From positions 248,001 through 312,000 of the forward strand of contig NZ_JQCR01000003.1 of NCBI RefSeq assembly GCF_000757885.1: a stretch of 64,000 bases of DNA, read 5' to 3'. The stretch comes from Paenibacillus wynnii (GTDB lineage Bacteria > Bacillota > Bacilli > Paenibacillales > Paenibacillaceae). Both the position numbers and the translations under genes were made by a program. Under the pieces are notes generated by a model. It had not been told where the DNA came from, made no database searches, and saw only the letters and a list, made by a program, of their open reading frames with translations. Positions 9,267 to 19,103 of this stretch are shown piece after piece (within the stretch, counting starts at the first letter, position 1; every line of letters starts with the position of its first letter).

Positions 9267-11027
9267 ATGCCGGAGCAGTATCGTTCAGAGTATCCGCGAC
9301 CGCAGTTTGTTCGGGAGGCTTGGATGAATCTTAATGGAGAATGGGAATTTGAGTTCGATGACGATCAGGTAGGTGAATCTGAGAAATGGCATACCGGAGA
9401 GCAAGCGTTACAACGCCGGATTCAAGTTCCCTTTGCCTTTCAGAGCAGCTTAAGCGGAATTGGCGACCCTGAATTTCATGATACGGTATGGTATCGGCGG
9501 GAGCTGGAAATACCGGAGTCTTTTGCCGGGAAAAAGATATTACTTCATTTCGGAGCTGTCGACTATGAGGCCTCTGTCTGGGTCAATGGAAACTTGGTTG
9601 CCAAGCACGAAGGCGGTCATACCCCATTTTGTGCAGATATCACAGCTGCATTAACGCCTAAGGAACAGAAGAATACTCTTGTAGTCAAAGCGGTAGATTA
9701 CAGCAAGGACGTAACCCTTCCGAGGGGGAAGCAGTATTGGAAAAGCGATTCGGCCAGTATCTTCTATACGAGAACAACGGGAATCTGGCAAACCGTCTGG
9801 ATGGAGGCTGTGTCTCCTGTGTATCTGGAAAAAGTCAAACTCACACCGGATATCGACAAAAAGAGTATAGAGATTCGTTCCTTTGTTAAAGGCACCCTAG
9901 AATCGGATGTATTAAAGCTGCAGGTGGATATTTCATTCGAAGGCCAACCGGTAACCAGTGATTCTTATTCGGTGCGAAATGCACATGAGTGCAGAAGTAT
10001 CAATCTCAGCGATTTTAATGATCATGGCCTTGGCCGATGGTGGTCGCCTGAGCATCCGAACCTTTATGACGTAACCTTTACATTGCGCGATGGAGATACG
10101 ATATTGGATGAAGTCACCAGTTATTTCGGAATGCGTAAAATATCCATTGAGAGCGGCAAGCTTTGTTTGAATAACAGGGCTTATTATATGAAGCTGGTTC
10201 TGGATCAGGGATATTTTCCAGACGGTAATTTAACCCCGCCAAGTGACGATGCGATCAGACGGGATGTAGAGTTGACCAAAGAAATGGGCTTCAACGGTGC
10301 CCGTAAGCATCAGAAGCTGGAAGACCCCCGTTATCTGTATTGGTGCGACAAGCTGGGACTCCTCGTGTGGGGGGAAGCTGCTAACGCCTATGAGTATTCC
10401 GAAGAATATGTCCGCCGGTTCACCAGTGAATGGCAGGAGAGTATCGAACGCGATTATAACCATCCGTCCATTGTAGTGTGGGTACCGCTTAACGAGAGCT
10501 GGGGTGTCCCTAATATCGCAATTGATAAACAGCAGCAGCAGCATGCATTGGCTATGTATCATATGACCAAATCGCTCGACCCGATGCGTCCGGTAGTCTC
10601 GAATGACGGCTGGGAGCTGGTGGGTACGGATCTGTTCAATATCCACGATTATGAGTGGCGGCGTGAGGTGCTGGAGGAACGGTATTCCTCTGTGGAGCAA
10701 GCGGTAAGCGGAAGGTCGGGCAATCGTAAGCTGGCGGTAGAGGGATTCCCTTATCAAAATCAGCCGATCCTGATCACGGAATTCGGTGGTGTCGCCTACA
10801 AAAAAAGTCACTGGGACGGATGGGGCTACTCCGGCGCCGAGAATGACGAAGACTTTGCAGATCGCCTGCGCGCTGTAATCAAACCTATGCTGATATCCGG
10901 TGTAGTTCAAGGCTACTGTTACACCCAACTAACCGATGTCGAACAGGAAATCAACGGCTTGCTGACCTATGACCGTCAACCCAAGCTTCCGCTGGAGGTC
11001 ATCAGGGCGATTAATGAGGGGAAATAA
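9267..11027 (+). CDS. Glycoside hydrolase family 2 enzyme
   Basis: The product is 586 aa from the ATG at 9267, chosen over an in-frame GTG at 9252 because GGAGG lies eight bases before it. The order is a sugar-binding jelly roll, an immunoglobulin-like sandwich, then a TIM barrel with the acid/base E410 in PLNESWG and the nucleophile E505 in ITEFGG. There is no signal peptide, so it acts in the cytoplasm on imported oligosaccharides. GH2 covers beta-galactosidases, beta-glucuronidases, beta-mannosidases and exo-arabinosidases; the specificity cannot be settled by reading. It follows the YesN gene closely and is followed by a strong terminator, closing the sugar locus. Confidence 0.9.
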   Translation: MPEQYRSEYPRPQFVREAWMNLNGEWEFEFDDDQVGESEKWHTGEQALQRRIQVPFAFQSSLSGIGDPEFHDTVWYRRELEIPESFAGKKILLHFGAVDYEASVWVNGNLVAKHEGGHTPFCADITAALTPKEQKNTLVVKAVDYSKDVTLPRGKQYWKSDSASIFYTRTTGIWQTVWMEAVSPVYLEKVKLTPDIDKKSIEIRSFVKGTLESDVLKLQVDISFEGQPVTSDSYSVRNAHECRSINLSDFNDHGLGRWWSPEHPNLYDVTFTLRDGDTILDEVTSYFGMRKISIESGKLCLNNRAYYMKLVLDQGYFPDGNLTPPSDDAIRRDVELTKEMGFNGARKHQKLEDPRYLYWCDKLGLLVWGEAANAYEYSEEYVRRFTSEWQESIERDYNHPSIVVWVPLNESWGVPNIAIDKQQQQHALAMYHMTKSLDPMRPVVSNDGWELVGTDLFNIHDYEWRREVLEERYSSVEQAVSGRSGNRKLAVEGFPYQNQPILITEFGGVAYKKSHWDGWGYSGAENDEDFADRLRAVIKPMLISGVVQGYCYTQLTDVEQEINGLLTYDRQPKLPLEVIRAINEGK

Positions 11028-11118
11028 GGGGAAGGTCCAGCAGCTGGAATGAGCGGGCAATGAGCAGCACATAAATAGTACGTTATTAAAAGACAGTAAA
11101 CACATTAGCTCCTTTAAA

Positions 11119-11141
11119 AGACAACCTAAAAGGTGTTGTCT
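11119..11141. other. Short inverted repeat after the GH2 gene
   Basis: AGACAACCT and AGGTGTTGTCT form a stem just upstream of the main terminator. There is no T-run after it. It may be a mRNA-stabilising hairpin or part of a double terminator. Confidence 0.4.
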
Positions 11142-11152
11142 ACGAATATTAA

Positions 11153-11197
11153 AGAAAAGCTATTCTCCGGTATTTATACCGTGGGAGTAGCTTTTCT
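11153..11197. terminator. Terminator after the GH2 gene
   Basis: AGAAAAGCTA and TAGCTTTTCT are perfect complements and flank an inner GGTATTTATACC stem. The A-rich and T-rich edges allow it to work in both directions. Confidence 0.8.
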
Positions 11198-11230
11198 GTC
11201 TATTACGTATAGTATCTAGCCTGCAGTCGA

Positions 11231-11330
11231 TCAGTTCCGCCCGAGTAGGCAGACTTCACAAGTTCAAATGTAAAAGTACACTTGATTCCGCCCCAGTAGG
11301 CAGAATTCACCAATTCAAATGTAACATTAC
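11231..11330. repeat. Two tandem units of about 51 bases
   Basis: The blocks TTCCGCCC-GAGTAGGCAGA and TTCCGCCC-CAGTAGGCAGA each continue into TTCAC and TTCAAATGTAA. The units start 51 bases apart (11235 and 11286). They fill most of the gap before the convergent GNAT gene. There is no coding potential and the function is unknown. Confidence 0.75.
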
Positions 11331-11391
11331 CTTAAATTACTTTTTGAAAAGGAACGTAATGTTCCACGATAATTTCTTAATACAAACCAGC

Positions 11392-11790
11392 CTATTTCGC
11401 TCTAGGTATAATGAACGCACAATCCAGGTTGTCGAACCCAATCTTCGGATAATATTCCATAGCGGAGGGGGCTGCAAGCAGCAGGAGCATCGGCTCCTCG
11501 CCCAAATGACCTTGCAGAACATTCACCAGTTCCTTGCCGATGCCCAGCTTTTGATAATCCATTCGCACGGCCAGATCAGATAAATAGCTGCAGTAGACGA
11601 AGTCCGTAATGGCGCGGGCGATCCCAACCGGTTTCTCGCCATCCCACGCCGTGACAAATACATCAGCATTAGCAATCATTTTCCCGATACGTTCCAGATC
11701 ATCAACAGGGCGCTTAATACCTGAACTTTTGAATATTTCTGCGGCTTCTGCCGCCTCCAGCGGGGCATTGATTTTGTATGTAATGTGCAT
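11392..11790 (-). CDS. GNAT-family N-acetyltransferase
   Basis: The product is 132 aa, compact for the family. The acetyl-CoA-binding region includes VRMDYQKLGIGKELV (the Q/RxxGxG/A loop) near residues 75-90, and the C-terminus has the typical YYPKIGF element. The ATG is preceded by GGAG at a seven-base distance. It is a single gene on the minus strand. The acceptor molecule is unknown; small GNATs of this type modify amines on metabolites, drugs or protein N-termini. Confidence 0.87.
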   Translation of the reverse strand: MHITYKINAPLEAAEAAEIFKSSGIKRPVDDLERIGKMIANADVFVTAWDGEKPVGIARAITDFVYCSYLSDLAVRMDYQKLGIGKELVNVLQGHLGEEPMLLLLAAPSAMEYYPKIGFDNLDCAFIIPRAK

Positions 11791-11870
11791 AGTTACACTC
11801 CTTTTTCATGGTTTTCTTCCTTAAAGGAAGTATAATAGATGAACAATAGGAGCAAAAGGAGTTTTTTTCG

Positions 11871-12533
11871 ATGGAACAAATGGATAAATCATATATTATT
11901 TCTCAAACCGAAACTTTCGTTAAAGAGCAGCTTGGACATGATACAACCGGACATGATTGGTGGCACTCCGACAGAGTCAGAAATACAGCTAGTGCCATTG
12001 CGGAAATCGAGAAGGCGGATGCTTTTATATGCACAATGGCTGCACTGCTGCATGATGTTGCTGATGAGAAACTTAACCCATCCAAAGAAGCCGGATTACA
12101 AAAAGTACATACTTGGTTAACGTCCCATTTGACGGATCAGGAACAAATTAGCCACATTATGATGATCATAGAAACGATGTCCTATAGTGGCGGCGGCGGG
12201 GAGCCCATGAGTACGGTTGAAGGACAGATTGTGCAGGACGCGGATCGGTTGGATGCAATCGGAGCTATAGGTATTGCCAGAGTGTTTGCTTTTTCAGGGG
12301 CGAAAGACCGTCCCATTTATGATCCGGGGTTGCCTCCAAGAGACGAATCCTTAAAAGAAGAGTACCGAAATTATTCTAAAGGAACAGCAATTAATCATTT
12401 TTATGAAAAGCTGTTAAAATTAAAAACTTTAATGAATACTACATATGGACGACAATTAGCGGAGGAGCGGCATGAGTTTATGCTGACTTTTCTCGACCAG
12501 TTCTTCAAGGAATGGAATCAAGGGGACAAATAG
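11871..12533 (+). CDS. HD-domain phosphohydrolase (YedJ-like)
   Basis: The product is 220 aa. The metal-binding HD signature is visible: an early H in HDWWHSDRV, the HD pair in ALLHDVADEK near residue 63, and a later D in VQDADRLDAIGAIG near residue 125. Proteins of this group hydrolyse phosphate esters, but the substrate is not known. The start is supported by AAGGAG nine bases before the ATG. It stands alone between the GNAT and helicase genes. Confidence 0.88.
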   Translation: MEQMDKSYIISQTETFVKEQLGHDTTGHDWWHSDRVRNTASAIAEIEKADAFICTMAALLHDVADEKLNPSKEAGLQKVHTWLTSHLTDQEQISHIMMIIETMSYSGGGGEPMSTVEGQIVQDADRLDAIGAIGIARVFAFSGAKDRPIYDPGLPPRDESLKEEYRNYSKGTAINHFYEKLLKLKTLMNTTYGRQLAEERHEFMLTFLDQFFKEWNQGDK

Positions 12534-12619
12534 CTGGTATAATGTTAAAGTGCATAATATGGAAGTATCGCGGACATTCCGCTTTTGACCAGATAAATCA
12601 GCATAGAAGAGGTTGAACT

Positions 12620-14065
12620 ATGAGCGAGATACAATTTAAAGATTATGAGTTAAGTGAAGAAATCGTAAAAGCGTTGGATGTTTTGAAGTATGAGAAGCCG
12701 ACCGAGGTACAGAGCAGAGTAATTCCTGTTGCTTTACAGGAAGAGGATCTGATAGTTAAATCACAGACCGGCAGCGGGAAAACAGCCGCATTCGGCATTC
12801 CGATCTGCGAGCTGGTGGATTGGGCGGAGAACAAACCGCAGGCTTTAATTCTGACCCCAACCCGTGAGCTAGCCGCGCAAGTAAAGGACGATATCACGAA
12901 TATTGGTCGTTTCAAGAGGGTCAAGGCCGTAGCCCTATTTGGTAAGCAGCCCTTTGCCCCGCAAAAAGCAGAACTTACGCAAAAAACACATGTCGTTGTG
13001 GGTACGCCCGGACGCGTATCAGACCATATAGAACGAGGCACCATTCACTTGAACCGAATTAAGTATCTAGTTATCGATGAAGCGGATGAGATGCTGAACA
13101 TGGGCTTTATCGAGCAGGTGGAAGCTATCATTAAAAAACTGCCGAAAGACCATGTGACGATGTTGTTTTCGGCAACATTGCCTGAGGCTGTAAAAAATCT
13201 TTGCCGCAAGTACATGAGCTCTCCATTGGATATTGAGATTAATTCCGAGGAAATTACGACGGCTAAAATCGAACATGCGCTCATTGAAGTGAAACAACCT
13301 GCGAAGTTTCCTCTGTTAACCGATATTATCACGGTGGAGAATCCGGATAGCTGTATTATTTTTTGCCGGACGCAGGATCAGGTGGATGCGTTATTCAGAG
13401 GACTCGCCGATCTGCAATATCCCTGTGATAAAATCCATGGCGGTATGATGCAGGATGAACGTTTCGAGGTCATGAATGCTTTTAAAAGAGGTCAATTCCG
13501 TTATCTAATTGCCACCGACGTTGCGGCACGAGGGATTGATATCGAGAGCATCACTCATGTAATCAATTACGATATACCGCTGGAAAAAGAAAGCTACGTG
13601 CACCGGATCGGAAGAACCGGTCGTGCGGGCAAGACAGGTAAAGCGATTACCTTTGCTACACCGAATGAGCACAAGTGGGTCAAAGAAATTGAAGGATTCA
13701 TCGGCTTCAGTATTCCTGTTATGAAAGCTCCTTCTTCTGATGCGGTTGCCTATGCGAAGGAAGCGTTCGAGCAGAAGATCAATATTCAGCAGGTGCGTAA
13801 AAAGGACAAGAGTGAAAGTCTGAATAAAGAGATCATGAAGTTGTACTTCAATGGCGGCAAGAAAAAGAAGCTTAGAGCAGTGGATTTTGTCGGCACGATT
13901 GCCAAGCTCGAAGGGATCACCGCTGAGGATATCGGGATCATCACGATACAGGATAATGTGTCGTACGTGGATATTTTGAACGGTAAAGGTTCCCTGGTGC
14001 TGGAAGCGATGAAGACAACGACCATCAAGGGCAAACTACTCAAAGTTCATATTGCGAATAAATAA
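12620..14065 (+). CDS. dbpA: DEAD-box ATP-dependent RNA helicase, DbpA/YxiN type
   Basis: The product is 481 aa with the full DEAD-box set in order: Q motif ([12 protein letters not shown]), Walker A (SQTGSGKT), PTRELA, TPGR, DEAD (VIDEADEM), SAT (LFSATLP), then helicase C with ARGIDI and [10 protein letters not shown]. The last 75 residues, after a lysine-rich linker, form the DbpA RNA-binding domain ([12 protein letters not shown] onward), which in YxiN and DbpA recognises hairpin 92 of 23S rRNA. The expected role is late assembly of the 50S ribosomal subunit. It is a single gene with its own terminator. Confidence 0.94.
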   Translation: MSEIQFKDYELSEEIVKALDVLKYEKPTEVQSRVIPVALQEEDLIVKSQTGSGKTAAFGIPICELVDWAENKPQALILTPTRELAAQVKDDITNIGRFKRVKAVALFGKQPFAPQKAELTQKTHVVVGTPGRVSDHIERGTIHLNRIKYLVIDEADEMLNMGFIEQVEAIIKKLPKDHVTMLFSATLPEAVKNLCRKYMSSPLDIEINSEEITTAKIEHALIEVKQPAKFPLLTDIITVENPDSCIIFCRTQDQVDALFRGLADLQYPCDKIHGGMMQDERFEVMNAFKRGQFRYLIATDVAARGIDIESITHVINYDIPLEKESYVHRIGRTGRAGKTGKAITFATPNEHKWVKEIEGFIGFSIPVMKAPSSDAVAYAKEAFEQKINIQQVRKKDKSESLNKEIMKLYFNGGKKKKLRAVDFVGTIAKLEGITAEDIGIITIQDNVSYVDILNGKGSLVLEAMKTTTIKGKLLKVHIANK

Positions 14066-14075
14066 TGAAAAGGAT

Positions 14076-14120
14076 CAATTTCAAGTCTGGCTGGCAGACT
14101 TGAAATTGGTTCTTTTTTTT
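14076..14120 (+). terminator. Terminator of the dbpA gene
   Basis: A 14-base perfect stem (CAATTTCAAGTCTG with CAGACTTGAAATTG) and a five-base loop are followed by TTCTTTTTTTT. Confidence 0.92.
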
Positions 14121-14522
14121 GCGATGAGTAGGATACCGAAAGTCAGTGCAGCAGCAATCGGTTGTGGAATGGTGCAGATGGTGGATGGATATTTGTGAAT
14201 TAAGCGGGGCGCGTTAAGGGCTGTCGAGTGACCAGAATTATGTGAGTTGAGTGGGGCGGATCTGGGATGAATTAGATAAAATTATGTGAGTATAATGGGG
14301 TGAGTTGTATGATGCTGAGTGAAGGGATTTAAAAGTACGAATAAAGTCAGAAGAGTACATAGAGTAAATGGAGTAAATGGAGTAAATGGAGTAAATGGAG
14401 TTAGTGTAAAAGAAGGTAATTGTTGTGAAAAGTACATATGGAGTGAATGAGTAAATGAAGCGTAAGGTGCGCGTGAAATGATAAAGCGAAGGGTGCCGTA
14501 TGAAGTAAATGAATCAAATGCC
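14121..14522. other. Low-complexity intergenic stretch
   Basis: No credible gene. It is purine-rich with degenerate repeats of the type GTGAGTTGAGTGGGGCG (near 14193, 14238 and 14285) and short tandem copies of GAGTAAATG. Open frames on the minus strand across it are an artefact of the repeats. Confidence 0.6.
14362..14406. repeat. Tandem 9-base repeat GAGTAAATG, five units
   Basis: Four exact head-to-tail copies of GAGTAAATG start at 14362, 14371, 14380 and 14389. A fifth degenerate copy starts at 14398. Scattered related nonamers continue to 14520. It is likely to vary in copy number between strains. Confidence 0.9.
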
Positions 14523-14540
14523 TCTAGTACCATAAATCGA

Positions 14541-14745
14541 AAAACGGTTTAGTTGTACTTTATGCAGCTATTTGGACCGGCTGCTGCCTCTGCCGGGGTT
14601 TAGTTGTACTTTCTGCAACTATATCCCGGCAAAACAAGGATTACAGCGTATTTTTAAAGTAATAATTGTATGGAATACAACTAAACCGGTGCCCGGGGCA
14701 AAATCATCCGTTTTAGTTGTATAAAGTACACCTAAATGAAGTCCA
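14541..14745. repeat. Cluster of TTAGTTG...CAACTA intergenic motifs
   Basis: Four copies of a 20-base imperfect inverted motif, TTAGTTGTACTTTNTGCARC, occur near 14551, 14600, 14675 (reversed) and 14722. The same core (TTGNAC...GTRCA/TGCAAC) recurs inside the long repeat R1 at 3.7 and 27.7 kb. The copies lie between convergent genes. The function is unknown. Confidence 0.65.
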
Positions 14746-14860
14746 ACGCGGCTAAATGGAGCAATTCTGGATGAGAGGGATACACTTAATCGTCCTCGCC
14801 CCTTATTCCAATCACTTGGCTGCTGCAGTCCTAACATTATGCAGTTTAGATATCATGTTC

Positions 14861-16576
14861 TCACGCATTATACTGCGCTTGATACAGGCGGCTGTAAGTT
14901 CCCCCGGCATTCACAAGTTCTTCATGCCGGCCCTCTTCGGAAATACCGTCTTCATTTACAACGATGATGCGATCAGCATTCTTGATCGTTGTAAGACGGT
15001 GAGCGATTACGAGCGTGGTTCGGCCTACCGATAGATCCGCCAGAGATTGCTGGATAGCTGCTTCTGTCTCTGTATCCAAGGCTGAGGTTGCTTCATCTAG
15101 AATAAGAATGGGCGGGTTCTTGAGGAACATTCGGGCAATAGCCAACCGCTGCTTCTGTCCACCGGACAACTTCACACCGCGTTCGCCAATGACAGTCTCC
15201 ATTCCGTCTGGAAGGTTTGTAATTAAATCCTGCAGATGCGCCCGCTTAGCCGCGTCCCATATCTCTGGCAGCTCGGCATCCAGCTTACCATAAGCGATAT
15301 TCTCGCGGATCGTACCCGAGAAGAGGAATACATCCTGCTGCACAATTCCGATTTGCTTACGCAGTGACTCCAGCTTAAGCTGACGGATATCGGTTCCGTC
15401 AATCGTAATTCTGCCCCCGGTTACGTCGTAGAATCGAGGCAGTAAACTGCATATGGTTGTTTTACCTGCACCGGAAGGACCGACAAAAGCGATTGTTTCC
15501 CCGGCCGATACGGTTAAGCTAATGCCCTGCAGGACCGGACGATGCTCATCATAGCCGAAGTTTACGTTCTCGAAGTTAATATCACCGCGCAGGTGGCTCA
15601 CTTCAATGGCATTTGGGAGGTCACTGATATCCGGTTCCGTATCAATAATCTCCAGATACCGCCTGAAACCGGCGATCCCCTTGGGATAACTCTCAATCAC
15701 GGCATTAATCTTCTCAATCGGTCGAAAGAAAACATTGGCTAGCAGAATGAATGCCACAAATTCTCCAATTTGCAGATCACCTTGAATAAAGAACCAAGCT
15801 CCGCTCAGCATAACCAATATGGTAATTAACCGAGTCATCATGTAGCTGACGGATAAGCTTCTAGCCATAATTTTATACGCGAGCAGTTTGGTTTGACGGA
15901 ACATTTGATTATCAACGGCAAAGAGTTTCTTTTCATAATTCTCATTGGCAAAGGATTGTACAACCCGGATTCCTCCGACGTTATCTTCTATTCGTGCATT
16001 GAAGCTGCCCACATTCCCAAAAAGCTGGCGGTAGGTAGTGGTCATATTACGGCCGAAGTAAATGATGACCCAAGCCATGATTGGAACGATAACGAAGGTG
16101 ATAATGGCCAATTGCAGATTAATTTGAGCCATGAGCAAAAAGGCACCGATTAGTGTCATGATAGCTATAAAAACATCCTCGGGTCCATGGTGAGCCACTT
16201 CACCGATATCATTCAAATCATTGGTTATGCGGCCTATCAGATGTCCGGTTTTGTTATTGTCGAAGAAGCGGAAGGATAATTTCTGAATGTGCTCGAACAT
16301 TTTTTTGCGCATATCCGTTTCGATATTAATGCCGAGCATATGCCCCCAATACGTGACTACATACTGCAAAACCGTGTTCAAGGCGTATATGGCCAAGAGT
16401 GCAACACAGGCGATAAGAATCAGCGGCCAATCCTGTCCGGGCAATAAATCATCAATGAACTTGTTAACGGCTACAGGAAAAGCCAACTCCAGGAGGCCAG
16501 CCCCGACTGCACAGGTAAAGTCCAGTATAAATAATTTTCTATAAGGACGATAATAGGAAAAAAATCGACGAAGCAT
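14861..16576 (-). CDS. ABC exporter, fused membrane and ATPase domains (multidrug/lipid type)
   Basis: The product is 571 aa. Residues 1-310 hold six membrane helices of a type I exporter. The ATPase domain has Walker A GPSGAGKTT near 368, the Q-loop, signature LSGGQKQRLAIAR, Walker B ILILDEATSALD and the H-loop AHRLTTI. It is a half-transporter that must dimerise, related to the BmrA/YfiB/MsbA group. The ATG has only a weak upstream site. It is divergent from the MFS gene. The transported compound is not predictable. Confidence 0.92.
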   Translation of the reverse strand: MLRRFFSYYRPYRKLFILDFTCAVGAGLLELAFPVAVNKFIDDLLPGQDWPLILIACVALLAIYALNTVLQYVVTYWGHMLGINIETDMRKKMFEHIQKLSFRFFDNNKTGHLIGRITNDLNDIGEVAHHGPEDVFIAIMTLIGAFLLMAQINLQLAIITFVIVPIMAWVIIYFGRNMTTTYRQLFGNVGSFNARIEDNVGGIRVVQSFANENYEKKLFAVDNQMFRQTKLLAYKIMARSLSVSYMMTRLITILVMLSGAWFFIQGDLQIGEFVAFILLANVFFRPIEKINAVIESYPKGIAGFRRYLEIIDTEPDISDLPNAIEVSHLRGDINFENVNFGYDEHRPVLQGISLTVSAGETIAFVGPSGAGKTTICSLLPRFYDVTGGRITIDGTDIRQLKLESLRKQIGIVQQDVFLFSGTIRENIAYGKLDAELPEIWDAAKRAHLQDLITNLPDGMETVIGERGVKLSGGQKQRLAIARMFLKNPPILILDEATSALDTETEAAIQQSLADLSVGRTTLVIAHRLTTIKNADRIIVVNEDGISEEGRHEELVNAGGTYSRLYQAQYNA

Positions 16577-16744
16577 CGTTTACTTCACTCTTTTCTATTG
16601 TGTGGGATGGTCGATAAACCTCTTCAGGTTGCAACTTCTATCATAATGGTAGATGATTATTAAAAATAAATATATATAAATTTAGAAAATTTTCTCGGGC
16701 AAGCGCTGCGTTTGCCTGTTTACTATGGCTTGGAGGAGAATTGA

Positions 16745-17965
16745 ATGAAAGTTCGGCAGCAAGAAGAGAAGGTTATGAAAATAGGCGCATCACGTCCCAA
16801 ACTGAATCGCTTATGGCTCGTACTGGGTATTATTGTTATCGCGGCGGCTTTGCGAGCTCCCTTTACGTCGGTGGGCACTTTAATAGAAATGATCAAAGAA
16901 GATTTGGAGTTATCCAATACTCTGGCTGGATTAATCACTACACTACCGTTACTGGCTTTCGCACTGGTGTCTCCCTTTGCGCCCAAGTTGGCCCGACGTT
17001 TTGGAATAGCTAATGTATTATTAATGGCTATGCTGCTGCTGAGTGTAGGTATTCTGGTAAGGTCAGGTTCGGGAGCTGGACTGCTGTTCATCGGAACGGC
17101 TATGCTTGGAATCTCGATTGCAGTATGCAATGTGCTCCTGCCGGGTTTAATTAAAGGGAAATTCCCCCGGAAAATCGGCTTAATGACAGGTATTTATACC
17201 GTGTCCATGAACCTATGCGCTGCCTTTGCCGCCGGAATAAGTGTGCCGCTGGCAAGTCAGACCAGCTTCGGCTGGCGAGGCACATTAGCCATGTGGTTCG
17301 TATTAGTGGCCTTGGCAACGATGTTATGGATCCCTCAGATACGAGTATTAGGTATTTCGAGTGTGAGCAGCAAATCCTTACCCTCCCAAAATATATGGCG
17401 CTCACCTTTGGCCTGGCAGGTTAGTTTTTTTATGGGCTTGCAGTCGCTGTTATACTACGTTCTAATTGCCTGGTTTTCAGTTATTCTCGGAGAACGGGGG
17501 ATGAGTTCCAGTCATGCAGGCTGGATTCTTTCACTGATGCAGCTGGCCCAACTGCCGTTTACGTTTTTTGTGCCATTATTTGCAGGTCGGATGAAAAATC
17601 AACGCAGCTTGGTCGTCATAACTTTCGTTCTTTATGTTACCGGGATTAGCGGAATCTGGCTTGGCAGCAGCTCATGGATGTCCGTATGGGCCATATGCAT
17701 CGGTATAGCGGGTGGATTTGCCTTTGGTTTGGTCATGATGTTTTTTAGTCTGCGCACAAAAACCACCCAAGAAGCGGCTGAGCTTTCCGGGATGGCTCAA
17801 TCTGTGGGTTATTTATTAGCAGCAGCGGGGCCGGCCTTGTTCGGATGGCTCCATGATTTCACGCATAGCTGGGATCTGCCGCTTATATTGCTGCTGGGTG
17901 CTAGTGTTATGCTGCTGCTAGTTGGACTTGGAGCTGGAAAAAACCGATTCGTGGGGGATGCATAG
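16745..17965 (+). CDS. MFS transporter of the CynX/NimT (cyanate) family
   Basis: The product is 406 aa with 12 predicted membrane helices. The N-terminal segment LRAPFTSVGTL and the GITxY-type stretch (MTGIYTVSMNLCAA) are typical of the CynX/NimT/YycB group of the major facilitator superfamily. Members transport cyanate, 2-nitroimidazole or unknown small anions, and the substrate here is open. The start has GGAGGAG seven bases upstream, and an in-frame ATG at 16775 would give a slightly shorter protein. It is a single gene divergent from the ABC exporter. Confidence 0.88.
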   Translation: MKVRQQEEKVMKIGASRPKLNRLWLVLGIIVIAAALRAPFTSVGTLIEMIKEDLELSNTLAGLITTLPLLAFALVSPFAPKLARRFGIANVLLMAMLLLSVGILVRSGSGAGLLFIGTAMLGISIAVCNVLLPGLIKGKFPRKIGLMTGIYTVSMNLCAAFAAGISVPLASQTSFGWRGTLAMWFVLVALATMLWIPQIRVLGISSVSSKSLPSQNIWRSPLAWQVSFFMGLQSLLYYVLIAWFSVILGERGMSSSHAGWILSLMQLAQLPFTFFVPLFAGRMKNQRSLVVITFVLYVTGISGIWLGSSSWMSVWAICIGIAGGFAFGLVMMFFSLRTKTTQEAAELSGMAQSVGYLLAAAGPALFGWLHDFTHSWDLPLILLLGASVMLLLVGLGAGKNRFVGDA

Positions 17966-18001
17966 ATTTATAATATAGAATTATAATCTCAGAATATCGG
18001 G

Positions 18002-18760
18002 TTACCGTTTATAAGCGACTATTCTAATTCTTCGGTAGTCCATCAACCAGCGTTCTTCCTGGTATAGAGACGGCTTCAGCTCTTTCTCCATATATTCTAT
18101 AACCTCTTCGCGTTCGGAGGGGGTAAGTACACATAGAATCCCATTTGCAAAAGTATTCATCCACCGCGCGAATCCTTGCACCCCAGCCTCTAGCGGGGTA
18201 GGGCGATCGAAGCAGAGGGCCAGCTGTACGGTCAGACCGTGGCTCTCCAACAGTGTGGTATATTCACCAATGCTCGGAAAATACCAAGGGAGTTGCAGTT
18301 TATCTAAACAGCCAATAGCTGCAAAGGCATGCGGCAGACTGTTAACGATGGAGTCAATATTGCCCTGACCGCCAAACTCTGCAATAAAACGACCGTTCGT
18401 CCGTAGGCTTGCAGAGATGGAGGCGGCGGTCCCGTTATCATCCAGCAGCCAATGTAAAGCGGCATTGCTAAAGATTGCATCCACTGGAGTCTCTGACACA
18501 TAAGATTGGCCGTCAGCTTCTACAAAGGTTATCTGAGGATATTTACTGCGAGCTGTATGGATCATTTCGGCAGAGGTGTCTATGCCCGTTACATTTGCGC
18601 CTCGAGCATCTATAGCGGCGGCTAAATCTCCAGTCCCGCAGCCCCAATCCAGAATTTGCTCTCCCGGTTTCGGATTTAGTAAATCCATCAGGGATTCCCC
18701 ATATTGAGAGACAAAGGCCATATCCGAATCATAATTCCCTGCATTCCAACGCTGTTTCAT
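18002..18760 (-). CDS. Class I SAM-dependent methyltransferase (Tam-like)
   Basis: The product is 252 aa. The SAM-binding motif I is ILDWGCGTGDLA near residue 37, followed by GIDTS (motif post-I) and FSNAALHWL (motif IV region). The overall layout resembles trans-aconitate 2-methyltransferase and related small-molecule methyltransferases. The acceptor is not determinable. It is a lone gene on the minus strand, convergent with the MFS transporter. Confidence 0.87.
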   Translation of the reverse strand: MKQRWNAGNYDSDMAFVSQYGESLMDLLNPKPGEQILDWGCGTGDLAAAIDARGANVTGIDTSAEMIHTARSKYPQITFVEADGQSYVSETPVDAIFSNAALHWLLDDNGTAASISASLRTNGRFIAEFGGQGNIDSIVNSLPHAFAAIGCLDKLQLPWYFPSIGEYTTLLESHGLTVQLALCFDRPTPLEAGVQGFARWMNTFANGILCVLTPSEREEVIEYMEKELKPSLYQEERWLMDYRRIRIVAYKR

Positions 18761-18972
18761 ACTTTAGACTCCTCCTTGTTATAAAATAGCTCTGTCGCAT
18801 ATTTCTTACTTATGTTGTATCATAGGGTCGCTTATAAGAGAAATATATAGAATGAATGACCTTGATTGGTTATGCCTATAACTATATTTTTATCTATAAA
18901 GGATATTGCTTTTTATACTGAAAAGAAGTAATATCTTATCTATCGGTGATTACTCACTGTGTTACATAATTT

Positions 18973-19056
18973 GCGGTCATGGCGGAATTGGCAGACGCGC
19001 TAGATTCAGGTTCTAGTGTCAGCAATGACGTGGAGGTTCGAGTCCTCTTGACCGCA
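18973..19056 (+). tRNA. tRNA-Leu(CAG)
   Basis: Eighty-four bases fold as a class II tRNA. The acceptor stem is GCGGTCA/TGACCGC with discriminator A, the anticodon stem CTAGA/TCTAG encloses the loop TTCAGGT (anticodon CAG), there is a long variable arm (TGTCAGCAATGAC), and the T-arm is GTGGAGGTTCGAGTCCTC. The 3' CCA is not encoded. It reads CUG codons. A terminator follows about 20 bases downstream. Confidence 0.97.
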
Positions 19057-19075
19057 TATAGTTGCTACAAGAAGA

Positions 19076-19103
19076 ACTCTTCATTTATGAAGGGTTTTTT
19101 TTT
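19076..19103 (+). terminator. Terminator of tRNA-Leu
   Basis: ACTCTTCAT and ATGAAGGGT pair (one G-U) around a TT loop and run into nine T residues. Confidence 0.85.

Noticed and set aside
10230..10928. Minus-strand frame of 232 codons
   Set aside because: It is a shadow of the GH2 catalytic domain on the other strand.
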